Made by a program: the position numbers and the translations under genes
DNA from: Stropharia rugosoannulata
Taxonomy: Eukaryota > Basidiomycota > Agaricomycetes > Agaricales > Strophariaceae
DNA: 64,000 bases
Reading direction: 5' to 3'
NCBI GenBank assembly: GCA_028532985.1
Contig: JANCIK010000007.1
Coordinates: 992,001-1,056,000, forward strand
Notes under the pieces: model-generated
Told to the model about the DNA's origin: nothing
What the model saw: only the letters and a program-made list of their open reading frames with translations
Databases searched by the model: none
Part shown: positions 1-11,110 of the stretch, piece after piece
Layout: each line of letters opens with the position of its first letter
Position numbering within the stretch: the first letter of the stretch is position 1

Positions 1-176
1 AACACAATTGCGTGAGAGCACTCGCATGTTCATCCAGGAGTAGAGTCTTTCTATTATGCTTGCTACGCCTAGTCCAAGAAATGCGGTACAAGAGATAAAA
101 GGCTAAAAGAAGTATTGACCATAACATGTATTTGAGTCGAAGAGTATGTGGTGCTAATACTTACGGATACATCAAC

Positions 177-261
177 CCCTCGGTAGCTCAGTTGGAAGAG
201 CGTGGGACTGTAATGGTTATACGTCATCCCGAGGCCACTGGTTCGATCCCGGTCTGAGGGA
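177..261 (+). tRNA. tRNA-Tyr (GTA) with a 12-nt intron
   Basis: The sequence folds into a full cloverleaf. The 7-bp acceptor stem pairs 177-183 with 254-260, with discriminator A261. The D arm is GCTC/GAGC, the T arm 237-253 has the loop TTCGATC, and the anticodon stem pairs 203-207 with 227-231. The anticodon G210-T211-A212 reads Tyr codons. Removing 214-225 restores a 7-nt anticodon loop, the canonical intron position one base 3' of the anticodon and usual for eukaryotic tRNA-Tyr. A T-run at 264-268 fits a Pol III terminator. Confidence 0.95.
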
Positions 262-479
262 GCTTTTTGCTTCTTCTTTGAAATACTTCATAAAGCCTAC
301 TTAAAATCTGTTACCCGATATGTATTTTGAAAATTGAAACTTTTAAGTTTTGCAGTTCAAAGTTCAGCTTGATTCTGAACCTTACACATTTTTTTCGGTG
401 AATATTGACATATCACATGAAGGCAGTCAGGCCATCAAGCGAGCGCATTCATTAGTAACGTCTCCTCGTATGTACCACG
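262..479. other. Intergenic stretch after the tRNA
   Basis: Apart from the T-run just after the tRNA, nothing coding is supported here. An open frame across 356-532 uses a different frame from the gene that follows and does not splice in phase to it. Confidence 0.4.
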
Positions 480-1063
480 ATGTCCTCGTCATCACTTCTA
501 GCAGAGGATTATCCGTCCTTACTCTGGATAGCGTAAGCCTTTACTGAGTTGATTTACTACTGTTGAAGCACTCTAATGTTCTATTCAGCATCCCGCCCAC
601 TCTTCTCCTGTCGGCCTACTACATTCGTAAATGGTACCTAGCTCGGCGGCTACGCTTGTACGGTATTGGAAAAGGCGGTGCGGCTCTCTTTACCTCTCAT
701 TGATACTGGTACACTAAACACGCACTGGACCTAGCCAAGGGGTTCCAGACGAACGTCCGGCGCGTGCGAGTGACGCCTGAAATCGCAGCGCGTATACGGC
801 GCGGGGAGGACGTCAGCCCAGCTGAAATCGAGGCCGCATCTCGCGCTGCGGACGCTCGTGAAGCGGAGGAAGAGTCGAATGGTAGCAAGCAGGTGTCGAC
901 CGGTGCTGGCAATGTGGGTCTCCCCCGGGGCGTAGTCGAGGAGCGGGACGACCGGCATTTGATTGGCAAGAACGATGCCCAAGACGCAGGCGAGTCATCC
1001 GCAAATGAATGGCTCCCGGAATCTATCACGAAGCCCAGTAAACGGAGGAAGGGACGGAAGTAA
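480..1063 (+). CDS. Small single-pass membrane protein, conserved hypothetical
   Basis: Spliced model 480..532, 589..677, 735..1063, coding for 156 aa. The introns are 56 and 57 nt with good donor and acceptor motifs. The second intron removes an in-frame TGA at 701-703 that would otherwise break the protein. The start ATG at 480 is chosen because only that frame joins exon 2 in phase 2. The N-terminus (about residues 10-28) is hydrophobic, followed by a basic stretch (IRKWYLARRLRL), a conserved-looking core (GFQTNVRRVRVTPEIAARI), an acidic middle and a lysine/arginine-rich tail. This suggests an N-terminal membrane anchor with a cytosolic or lumenal basic domain. It resembles an uncharacterised protein I associate with Agaricomycetes; no function is known to me. 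Confidence 0.75.
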
Positions 1064-1248
1064 CGAGGAGTCAGTAGAGACTTGGGTGTGTGGGACGTGA
1101 GGTGAGTCCAAGCTGTCAGGCCTTGAATGCACAGCTAAATCTCAACCAGGTTTTGGTTATTTATTTCATAATGCACTCTATTCTGTACCTCCCGGGTTGA
1201 CTTGGTATGCATGCTACAATACAGGATATACATACAAGGAAACACTGC

Positions 1249-2392
1249 TCAGGGCGACTTGCTGGGTACGAATAACCACGACAGTGTTGTGAGGACACGA
1301 AAGCCGACGCCGATGCCCAACGTGCCTGCTGTTCCTATCTGCGCGAGGATCGAACGTCCTGTAAACCCACCCAGGAAGAGGGCAAAAATTCCAATGATTC
1401 GGTGGTCGCGCGTTGCAACGCGATGGCAGCGAAACAGGCGCGGGTCGGCCACAAGTTCGACCCACACGGTGGTCAGCACGACTGTAGGCATGTGTGGTAT
1501 GGGGAGTTGCATTTAACCGTGCTCCGTGGATCCAAAGCAGGGAGGAACGCAAAACGCACCGGTTGTGCTGAGTTGTGAATTCAGCCGCTTGCCAATGATG
1601 CCCTGCAGGCCCAGGCTCGCGCTCATGAAGGCCAAACCAACAAAGGTCCGCGTATCCGTCCAGGCTGGCTCGTCTCTTTCATTCGCAATGCTCGACTGCC
1701 CAGCCTTCCAGAAAGCAAGCGCAGCGGCCATGGTAAATAGTGCCTGCAGGAAGGTGCCAGCGATTAGCCAGAGGCGCTTGTGCGTGCCGACCCGATCGCC
1801 AATACGCCCCAGAAATGCGCCTGCATTGAATGAGAGGAGCGAGCATAATGCCTGCTGGTCAGCCTTGTGGAATGTCAAGTCGCGGTAACCTGGACGTCCT
1901 TCGAACAGACGGCATAAAGCGATTGCGAGCTGCGGATCATACAATATCGGTCAAGCACGCTGTCGGAAAGAATATCATCGCACCTGGGCGGTATTGCCAG
2001 TCTGGAACCCGCACCACACGAAAATTGCGGAAAAGGAGATGGTGTCTCTGCAGGTATCGAGTTACTAAGAGCTCTCCTGAGCAGGATATGATAGTCTTGA
2101 TGGTACCGTGAATAACGCACATGTATCCCGTCATGAAGCAATACGCAACAAGTGGGCTCGTCGCCTGCTCAACATCCACATCTGCCGTAAGGTGGTCCCA
2201 GAAAGAAATTGCGTAACCTCCTTGCCGTATACACTCCGCACGCTCGAGCGCATCCGCATCATCCGCTGCCATCGAAGTGGTCTTTGGAGCTGGATCGAGA
2301 GCCAGTGTCGTTCTGGCCTGATTGTCCGTGGACTTTGTATCTTTGCATGTGCCTGTTGCTGCCCGCGACGAACTTGATGTTGGGCTGAGCAT
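1249..2392 (-). CDS. DUF1275 (UPF0700/YoaK-like) membrane protein, tandem copy A
   Basis: Spliced model (minus) 2392..2121, 2047..1984, 1929..1560, 1481..1249; 312 aa. It is a multi-spanning integral membrane protein of the DUF1275 family, which is of unknown substrate. Recognisable parts are an N-terminal cytosolic segment ending FMTGYI, then DTISFSAIFVWCGFQTGN, a helix-rich centre with LLSFNAGAFLGRIGD, and a C-terminal bundle ending FVPSKSP. All four exons have the same phases as copy B at 3564-4696, and exons 2 and 3 have identical lengths (64 and 370 nt), so the two arose by tandem duplication. Copy A has a longer N-terminus (exon 1 is 272 nt against 206). The frame is intact throughout. 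The family assignment is confident; the transport role is only inferred from topology. Confidence 0.85.
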
Positions 2393-2704
2393 ACTCGTTT
2401 GATTGATATGAGGCTGAGCGCGTTCAGACTAGGCAAAAGTCAAACAGGAGGTTTGTTCAAGATGACGTCTCGGTTGTATACGGGCGCTTATCGGGTGTCT
2501 TGGCGATTCTCGCATACAAGTACGGACACGTCAAGGACGCATCGTGGTATACCAGACACCAGCGACCACCACAATTGTTCTCTCTCTCCAGGCCTCTACT
2601 TACCTCACGCTTTAAGTGACTTAATGCAGATATACAGATCAATCAACCATCGATATTAGGCATAACACAGCTATGGTAATAGGCGACGTGGACCATTCGC
2701 ATAT
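2393..2704. other. Intergenic, upstream of DUF1275 copy A
   Basis: Likely the 5' flank of copy A. No coding feature supported. Confidence 0.4.
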
Positions 2705-3025
2705 AAAACCGAATTAACAGCCTACTTGAACGAAAAATTTCTTTTTTCGCGCGAGCTTGATAAAGTGCCTAAAGACGACCCCTCGTGGAATGACTTGCTC
2801 AGTGATTCCTACCCGCTTGTCTTCACTCATCAGGACCTGGTTCCCAGAATGATATTTCTGGGAGAGGACGGCAGACTGTGGATTATAGACTGGAATGGCT
2901 CTGGATATCTTCCAGAGTGGTTTGCCTACCTGTCTATGAAGCGTCAAAGTGACGGCCAGAGGCTGAATGGATCGTTTAAGGACAGATTTTGGGATCTTAT
3001 GGTACCGTTCGTGTGCGGCCCGTAA
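2705..3025 (+). pseudogene. C-terminal fragment of an APH-fold phosphotransferase
   Basis: This roughly 105-codon stretch matches the last third of the intact phosphotransferase at 30760-31800. Shared pieces include PKDDPS, FTHQDL, LGEDGRLWIIDW, PEWF and PFVCGP. It lacks the whole ATP-binding lobe. The catalytic loop HQDLNPRN has become HQDLVPRM, losing the catalytic Asn, and the metal-binding IDWD has become IDWN. A TAA replaces the codon after CGP, although similarity to the parent (LKEEW versus FKRERW) continues beyond it. All this marks a decayed duplicate. It lies between the two tandem DUF1275 genes. Confidence 0.85.
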
Positions 3026-3563
3026 TTAAAAGAGGAGTGGCACCTGAAGACGGGTATAGTTTGGTATTACCAGGATTTTCGAGGGTCGTAACTACATGGA
3101 AGCAACATGGAATTGCAACTTGCAAATGTAACTGATTGAAGAACGCGAAACTGCGTCGACGGTTAGGCGGAAGTTCGAGACCACTTCAAGCTTCAACATT
3201 TTCTCTTGAAATACTGAACTTCATATTATGCGGTACAGTGGTCGACTTCTCGATGTATATATGCGGCTCTGGGCCGTAAATCAACGCCGGTGCAGGAGTA
3301 TGTATCAAAAATATCTACAAGGCATCACGGGCTGCCTCATGTGCAAAGCATGGAGAACGAAAACGCAGATGATGGGAATACAAGGTGAGTAATATTCATC
3401 TAAGTAGAGTGTTTGTGCCTCTGCTGGAATAGCATGCGATGCAGGGCAGACGGATGGGTAGCGCTAATATGTGAGGAGAGTGTGGTGGTCCCAAATCCAA
3501 AGAAGAGGGATATATCGACTAGTAGGACACCTCGATGTATTCTGCAGTCTGAATATTTGTTCT
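3026..3563. other. Intergenic, between phosphotransferase fragment and DUF1275 copy B
   Basis: No coding sequence, RNA or repeat supported. It contains the 3' flank of copy B. Confidence 0.4.
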
Positions 3564-4696
3564 TCAAGCTGCGGGAGCCTTGCTAGGGACGAAGATCCAA
3601 GAAAGGGTGATGAGGACCCTGAAGCCGACGCCGACGCCGAGAGTTCCAGCCGTTCCGAGTTTTGCAAGAATGGCGCGTCCGGTGAATGCACCGAGGAAGA
3701 GGGCGACGGCAGCGATGAGGCGGTGGTCACGGGTCATTACACGCTGGCGCAGGCGGAAGAGGCGCGGGTCAGAAACGAGCTCGACCCAGACAGTAGTAAG
3801 CACGACTGTAAAAGAAAAGGGAGGTGGTTAGCATGCGGTGGAATTATAAATTTTAAAAATAGAAGAAAATATTATTTTAGAAAAAAAAGAAACGTACTTG
3901 TCGTTCCGAATTGCGTGTTCAACCTCTTTCCCAATATCCCCTGCACGCCCAGACTCGCGCTCATGAATGCAAGGCCAAAAAAGGTCCGTGCGTCCGTCCA
4001 GGCTGGGTCGTCCCTTTCGTTCGCAATGCTCGACTGACCGGCCTTCCAGAAAGCAAGTGCGGCAGCCATGGTGAGAACCGCCTGGAGGAAGGTGCCGACG
4101 ATAAGCCACAAGCGCTTGTGCGCACCCACCCGGTCACCAATACGCCCTACCAACGCGCCTGCGTTGAACGAGAGCAAGGAGCACAGAGCTTGCTGATCGG
4201 CCTTGTGGAATGTGAGGTCCCGGAAGCCTATGTGACCTTCAAACAGCCTGCATAAGGCCAGGGCAAGCTGTGGAGAGGTACAGTCAGAACTGATAAGCAG
4301 GAGGAAAAGAAGACGGACCTGAGCAAAATTCCCTGTTTGGAAACCACACCACACGAAGATAGCAGAGAAGGAGATTGCATCGCTGAGAGTACAGTCAGAT
4401 CAGTTTGTCTACAACAGTCGCAGCAGGGCATTGGAAAGAATGGGACGACGGAGAGAGAAACAAGCACGGAAGAGAAGCAGAGAAACGTACATATAACCGG
4501 TCATGAAGCAGTACATCGCCAGCGGACCCGTTGTCTCTTTCGAGTCCACGTCGGTCGTCAAATGCTGCCACAGAGACACTGCCCTCCCTTGCTTTGCACC
4601 TGCATGCTCGACATCGGCTCCTGCTGTCATCGACAACGTCTCCGGCGTCAACGCAGCCTTCCCTTGCTCGCTTGCGGATTTCTCACTGCTTGCCAT
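3564..4696 (-). CDS. DUF1275 (UPF0700/YoaK-like) membrane protein, tandem copy B
   Basis: Spliced model (minus) 4696..4491, 4382..4319, 4267..3898, 3805..3564; 293 aa. It is very similar to copy A from the FMTGYI motif to the C-terminus (for example FHKADQQALCSLLSFNAGA and AGQSSIANERD in both), so both are DUF1275 multi-spanning membrane proteins. The chosen ATG (4696) opens MASSEKSASEQG; an upstream in-frame ATG at 4900 would add a poorly conserved low-complexity leader. The introns are 51-108 nt; intron 3 carries an A-rich tract as read on the plus strand. No frameshift or stop is seen, so both tandem copies look functional. The substrate is unknown. Confidence 0.85.
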
Positions 4697-7235
4697 GGAT
4701 GATTCCGTGTTAGGTCGATGTTGATCTGAGTGGGTATGTGCTTCTGGGTATAGGACTGGGTATACGCTAGACCAAGGGCGCCTGGGGCCGGGGGTTGGTG
4801 GTGAGGAGACACTGACGACGGGACATTTTTGAAGTGACGCTTTTTGTTGTGATGTTGACCTAATCCGGTCTCTGCTTGGCGGCTCGGAAGTCCGCTGCAC
4901 GCGTCGCCGGAAGTGACGAAAACGCGGCTTGCCGCCTCTCTAACCCCGTCCCACGACCTACTCCGTTATTAGCGCTCGCTCGCCCTTCAAAGCTTCATAC
5001 TTAGCACTCTCGTAACCTTGTCAAGCCCGGATCGCTTCTTCTTTCATGTCACTGCATTCCGGCCAAGTCCCAATTCTGCTCGCTGGCTGGCTGCTTGCCG
5101 CTTGCCAAGTTCACTCTGACCATCGACTCTGCAGCCCGAATCCGGGATGAAGTCAGCAGCTCCGAGAAATCTGTCCATGATTCTGAGAACCGCACAAACG
5201 GCGCACCTAATACGGCCGTCGGCTCTCACCGTGCCCTGCGATCTTCTGCTACTCTGACCTATAACATGGAATATATGCGCTATTTGAAGCCTTCATATGC
5301 ACACGAGAGTGACCTGTATGCGTGTCACGGCCAGTCTGGTACATGTCCAGTGACTACCAGCGTCTACCGCGTACATCTTCAATCCCCAAGCCCGAAGTTG
5401 GTCTTGTCCGGTGCCACCTCTTGCTGGTCGAGTGCCGAATTAATTCTTTAGCCTCAATATTTGCTGAATAGGGCGGCCCTTCTACCCCAATGAACTAGAA
5501 GCCGGTACGAAGGGACAACTTACCCGTGGGGTTAGAAGGCTTTCTTTCGTCATGGACATGCTCCGCAAACCACCACCACTGCATTACTGCGACTGCGGCA
5601 ACACTTGGCGCCTTCGCAGTTCAACTTTGACCTAATAGTACTTTGATAGAGCTCCCAAGGGCCAAACGAATGGCCCATATCCACGAACTCTTTGAGCTTC
5701 GTGGGACTCAGACTCACTGAGGGAGGCCGGATCCAAATCCATCCTGTCCCCAATCCCCGTCACCGTCCGTCAGACGGCTATTAGGTACTCTTGACTTTTT
5801 TGTGCAGATCTATTGACAGGTTTGGCGCTTCAGTTCAATCGCTACCATGGACGACCCGTCATCGGCAATTTGTTACATAACGTTCACTCTATTTCTGCTA
5901 TGTATGTAAATAAAAAAATAGAAACAACTCAGGCGTCCACTTATTTAATTCTTTCTGACATATGTATGTTACCAGCGCCAAGCCTCAAGCGAACAGTAAT
6001 TCAACAGTAGGCTATGTACGTATTGCGTGAATCCGTCAAACGCTGACATCTGCCAGCTATGCCGTTAGAACTCAAGTTAACCAAGATCTTGCCATGCATT
6101 TCTGCAATTTTAGGCTCCAACGGACCCCAACTTCCTGCGATTTGCTGTATGGAAGGAGTCGCTGGCCCAGCAAAACCAAGTGAATTATCCGTTCTTGACT
6201 AGTTCCATGTAGTTCGAGTGCAAGTACCGTAGGTCGTATATCCGACGGTCGTTCATGCCCGTCGTCTTACACCCGTTGTTCTTCCAGTCCAAAGAAGAAG
6301 AATAAATGGCCCTACACCTATTTATGGGACGTGTCAGCCTCAGTCCGCTAATTTTTGTGTAGGTTGCTCTTTATCAGCGTCAGATCACGATCCCCACCAA
6401 GTTATTGTGCTTTATGCTTCTATGTACCACGGGCGGCTTTGCACATCCTCGTGTGTGATCGTCGACGTCCTACCAGAGCATTAAATCTCTCACAAAGCGC
6501 ATACAGCAACAGACACACATTTCGCTTTCAACCTCTCGTCGAATTAGGTGGATCATTTTCAAATCTTTGGAGTAGCGGCGCTCTTAATCAAATAGGTTTA
6601 CTACATGGGCGACCATCACCGGGCTTCAGAAAGTAAACATAGGAACCTGAAGAATATCCTTGATATGTTAGAAGGAACTTCTGCGCGGTCAACTTGTGTG
6701 ACAAATGGGCATGGATTCAGAGGCTCGTATACCTATAACTCTGATTCCATCTTGTTACTTCCTTGGTGCTCAAGCCGATACGTACTAATATTGCTGGATA
6801 CATAAATTGCATGATTTTTTTTTTTTACAGATTTGATAAATGTAATTCAGAGGAAGGTCTGCGTAATTATTTTTCTCTTCCAGCTGCTCCATCAACGAAT
6901 GCTAATATCCAAATATTCCCATGCCCACTTCAGACGAACACTACCCGGCGATAGGTTCATTACTATGAACAACTTTGCTACCTTTGCCTCAAAATATGCA
7001 GTGTTTTCTTCAATGTCTACATTGAATGATCTTACCCTTTGACATTGGCGTCCTCGCTATTCTCAAACCCAGTCTCGAGCTTGAAGCTGATACGTAAGTA
7101 CTTAAGTACTTATCACACTTAGTAGTAGCTCATAGTACTACATTAGCGTGAGAACGATAGTACGGCGCCTATAAATGTTTTCAACTTGTGGCGCACCAAC
7201 GTGCTCTTACAGCCCCAACCAGTCTCTCTTCACTT
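4697..7235. other. 2.5-kb intergenic region
   Basis: Only short open frames in all frames, with none showing splice-consistent extension or a recognisable domain. It holds the shared upstream region of DUF1275 copy B and, near 7170, a TATAAAT motif ahead of the next gene. A perfect 18-bp palindrome sits at 7095-7112 (listed separately). Confidence 0.4.
7095..7112. repeat. 18-bp perfect palindrome
   Basis: The sequence reads TAAGTACTTAAGTACTTA on both strands. It lies about 120 bp upstream of the gene at 7236 and could bind a dimeric regulator, but that is only inference. Confidence 0.5.
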
Positions 7236-8527
7236 ATGGACAAAAATATAGCTGGGATAGACGAGTATGTGTCAACTGTACATTTTCCTCCGTGCAAATG
7301 GGTGACAAACAGCGGTAGGGAGGGGGAGGCTGCCTCAAGGGTACTTGAAGAATTGGATAGTGACGGAAACCGTTTCATACAGCTCGATGTAGGCTGAACA
7401 TCGCTCAAATATGTACTGATGCTAACCATCGACTGTAGTCCGATAGCTCTGAAGAAGATCCATGGCAAGAACCTGCAGTGATTGAGTGGCTAGTGAAAGA
7501 ACCACTGGACAAAGTCGTTGAAGGGAAAAGTGACTTTGAGAGTCTCTTCAACATTTCACAAGAACTTTTTAATCGTATTCTATGGTGCCGTGACTACAGA
7601 CATCTCAAGTACGTTTTTGACCTTTCAGCGGTCTTATTACTGACTTTTGGTTCAGAGTCGACTATAGCGCAGCTCTGCAATGCCTTGAGGCGCGCCTTCC
7701 TTCAGTATTTGCCGGTGTACCTATGCGAGCAATGACCAAAGCCTCTCAGAAGATTGGAAACAACATGCCTAAGCCAGAATGTTATAAAGCAACTGCACCC
7801 CTTCTCGACGGAACTCGCAAGTCCCCAGACTGCGGGGTCTATGACCCAAAATTAGATTATGAAGAGTCAGATATATCACAATCAGAGGCAGCATTAAGGA
7901 TAGCAATTCCAACGATGGTCTGGGAGGTAGCCGAAACAGAGCATGCCAAGAGGTTAGGTAGAGATTGCGCTCACTGGCTTATAGGTGGTGAAGACTATGT
8001 CACTCTCGCTATTGGGATTGAAGTTTCTTATGGCACCCCTCCCGGCGCATCTAACACGGCCTTAAAAATGCTGCATAAAATCGGAATCTCTGAATGGCGC
8101 TTTGTGGGCCACACCGATCCAGATATAGTTGAGGAGAAGGACTGTTATAAGCTGCGCAGATCAGATGGCCTAGATGACGACTCCGCGCCTTCTTTGTCTG
8201 ACAGTTATAAGTTCAGTCACTTCCGCAAGAAAAAGGGTACTGCAGAAACATGGGTGGTCGCGAGGAACTACAAAGAGGTGTGTTTCTTCCGTTAAAATAT
8301 AACGCCGGCTCATAACTGTTACTACTTAGATATACGGTCCAAATATCACTCAGCCGGTCCAAGGAGAAATTTGCCTACGTGTAATGAATGTACTCAGAGA
8401 TGCGCCAGAAGGGTTGACAGACATGGACGCATATGTCACAGTTCCTTACCACTCCATTGTGGAAGCCTGTGAGATTTTCAGTTACCTGCAGCGAGCAGCT
8501 GATAGTGGTCCGCCTCCGTGGATGTAA
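7236..8527 (+). CDS. PD-(D/E)XK nuclease-like (Uma2-type) protein
   Basis: Spliced model 7236..7388, 7439..7608, 7656..8277, 8330..8527; 380 aa. The introns are 50, 47 and 52 nt with branch motifs (GCTAAC, ACTGAC). The central region has the order expected of a PD-(D/E)XK fold: RKSPDCGVYDP with an Asp, then about 35 residues later PTMVWEVAETE, where the hydrophobic-strand E-x-A/V-type motif sits, followed by a Leu/Arg-rich helix and the strand VTLAIGIEV. This resembles Uma2/restriction-endonuclease-like proteins that are common as uncharacterised lineage-specific families in Agaricomycetes. The remainder is unassigned. The fold is inferred from motif order, and nuclease activity is not demonstrated. 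The reading frame is complete. Confidence 0.7.
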
Positions 8528-9449
8528 AGAGTAAGAGGAGGATATAGATAAAAGGGAAGGATAAAAACGACGAAAGGGAAATGAAATCCAAAAAACAACG
8601 GCGTATATTTTATCATTGCTGATATCGTCAATTTCCGAGTGCTGTTAGAAGACATTTAATCAGTACATTATTGACGGTTGAACGTTTGAACGTTGATCCA
8701 AGGACCAAGGTTGACCAAAGCCGCAGAGCTCAAGCCCAGCGGCCAGCCTCATGTCCGAGGCTCGTGAGTCATGCCGACCAAGTGCCGACACGTGACATAT
8801 CTTTTCAAGTTCTATTTTTTCTCCGAGTCTTGCTTTACTCTTGCCCAACTCTTGCCACATGTTTCAACGCAATCCTTTTGCGTATAACCTGCTTGTAGTT
8901 TGCTCGAAGATATGGCTATAAACTGTTCTTGGTTTTTCCTATGGGTTGATTCACGAGTGCTGCTCAGCTCTTTTGCATCAAGATTTCTTTCGACCTTTGT
9001 AATGTCTAAACCCGACAGCGAGGTGACTGGTCAATATTTCAATTCTGGTGCCCATGGATGCCCTTTATTGCCGGAATATTTCAGAGGACCTGTCTTAACT
9101 CAGACATATACGATCAAGTGCACGCTGGCGAAACGGTTAACTCAATGTTGACCTCGATTCTTGCACTTAGTAGTGGTGCTGTACCGACACCTCCGCCATA
9201 TGCTCCTCATACATGGAAGATTTAAAATAAATAGCCATGGGCGTATCCCATACTGCAAATGTCTAAACCTTTATTTCATCAAGCGCTTCACCGCACGACC
9301 GACAATTATCCGTACTTGTCCAGGTTCACCTGAGCAGTCGCCTGACTGCTCTGCTGGCAAAACACTTTTTCTACGAGCCAGTTCCATTTCATCACGTCAA
9401 TGCTCAGCTACATGAAGGCACTTACTGGCAGACATTCAACAAAAACGAA
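8528..9449. other. Intergenic, upstream of pectin methylesterase
   Basis: No coding feature supported. It should contain the promoter of the pectin methylesterase gene; no specific site could be assigned. Confidence 0.4.
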
Positions 9450-10687
9450 ATGTTTGCTATTTCAGCTGGCTTCACCTTCCTGATTTTGAGCGGTTTATGC
9501 AGGCTCGCTCTAGCCGCAACCCGCACCTCTCCCCCAAGTGGCGCCGTCGTCGTGCGCGCAGGCACGACTACTCCAGGAGAATTCCAAAATTTAACCGCAG
9601 CTGTCAGCTCTCTGCCGAACGACAGCTCCTCACGGTCAATCTTCATCTATCCTGGAACATACTCTGAACAAGTCGACATTACCCGTACTGGACCACTGAC
9701 TGTAAGACTATCCGTATCCGTCCGTCCTAAATTCAGTTGTGATGCAGCGATAGATATACGGCTACACGACGGATACCAGCACGTACACCGACAACCAGGT
9801 TATCCTGCAGGCCGGTGAGCCCGCAAGCACTGCGGGCTCCGACGACGCCAGCGGGACGCTTCGCATCCACAAGGATAACTTTAGCATGTACAATGTTGAT
9901 GTAAAAAACACATTCGGCATCGGCTCGCAGGCCATTGCGATCAGCCAGTACGGAAACCGCGTAGGCCTATATGCGTGTGGATTCTACGGTTATCAGGACA
10001 CCTTGTACGCAAATGCGGGGGCGCAAGTCTACTCGAAGGGATATATCGAGGTACGAAGCAGAAAAACATTTTGGTGTTAATTTGGGTAATCATACCCGTA
10101 GGGTGCTGTCGACTTTATCTTTGGTCGCGGAGGGCTTGCATACTTTGGTGGCAACACCATTGCAGTGAAGGCCCCAGGATGCATCACCGCCAGTGGACGG
10201 GAGTCAAATGATACTGGAAGCTGTGAGCTGTTTTGTTTTTCTGAGCCATAGTATATAGATCCTCAATAACACAGATGTTTTCAACCAAAACACCATTGTT
10301 CTCGCCTCAGGAGCCAGCGCGAGCAGCACATCCGGAAAGGTATACCTTGGCAGGCCATGGGGAGATTACGCGAAGTACGCATACATTTTTTCAACATGAT
10401 CTACACTCCGGTCGCTGACAAAACACAGGGTGATCTTCAAAAACACTGTTGTCAATACTCCTCTCAACTCGGCGCTGTGGTCTATCTGGAACGTCGGGAA
10501 CCCACAAACGGACCACGTCTTCATGGCTGACTTCAATACTACTGGCAGTGGTGTCAGCAGTATCACCTCGGCCTCGCGCGCGAACTTTTCGACTCTTTTA
10601 ACGACTAGTCAAGCCGAAGCATACTCGATATCGAGCGCCGTGGGGAGTGATTATGCCAGCTGGGTGGACGCGTCTTATCTGGTTTGA
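9450..10687 (+). CDS. Secreted pectin methylesterase (CE8)
   Basis: Spliced model 9450..9701, 9754..10050, 10102..10222, 10275..10374, 10429..10687; 342 aa, with introns of 51-54 nt. It removes methyl esters from pectin outside the cell. Residues 1-22 form a clear signal peptide ending ALA. The family's parallel beta-helix motifs are present: GSQAIA (Gln about 143), GYQDTLY (Asp about 166, the acid/base), GAVDFIFG (Asp about 187, the nucleophile) and GRPW (Arg about 250), and the C-terminus ends SWVDASYLV as in the family. The length matches fungal CE8 enzymes. All catalytic residues are intact, so this should be an active plant cell wall enzyme. Neighbouring genes are not pectinolytic. Confidence 0.95.
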
Positions 10688-11110
10688 GGGTAATTTTTCT
10701 GTCCTTACCTTCGCGGGATCAGCCGTCTAGCGTCGTTACACATTTTATCGCGTGGTAGCCATTCGTGCACCTTTAGCGTGTTTCCAATAAGAAGCGAGAC
10801 CTTTACTCTCAAGAGCTTGTAATACATACCGCATATACCCATAGTATTACTTACAATGGATTCTTTGTTGTCCCCCTTTGGTGTCGAGAGAAGAGTATGC
10901 ATAAGAAATTTAACTCATGTTTCGTCCGCCTTCTTGGCCGGTTCTGAACCAACAAGATGCAATATATTTCTACTGAAAAAATGTCAAAACAATGAAAACA
11001 GTTTATGATCCAGGGGCCCGCTATTCGTACATTGTGGTTAGATGGGTATCGTACATAATTGTCAAGCTACATAAAAATCAAGAGTGAGCGCCTGGAATTG
11101 AAACAGCTCT
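10688..11110. other. Intergenic between convergent 3' ends
   Basis: The pectin methylesterase (plus) and the coiled-coil protein (minus) converge here. No other feature supported. Confidence 0.4.
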
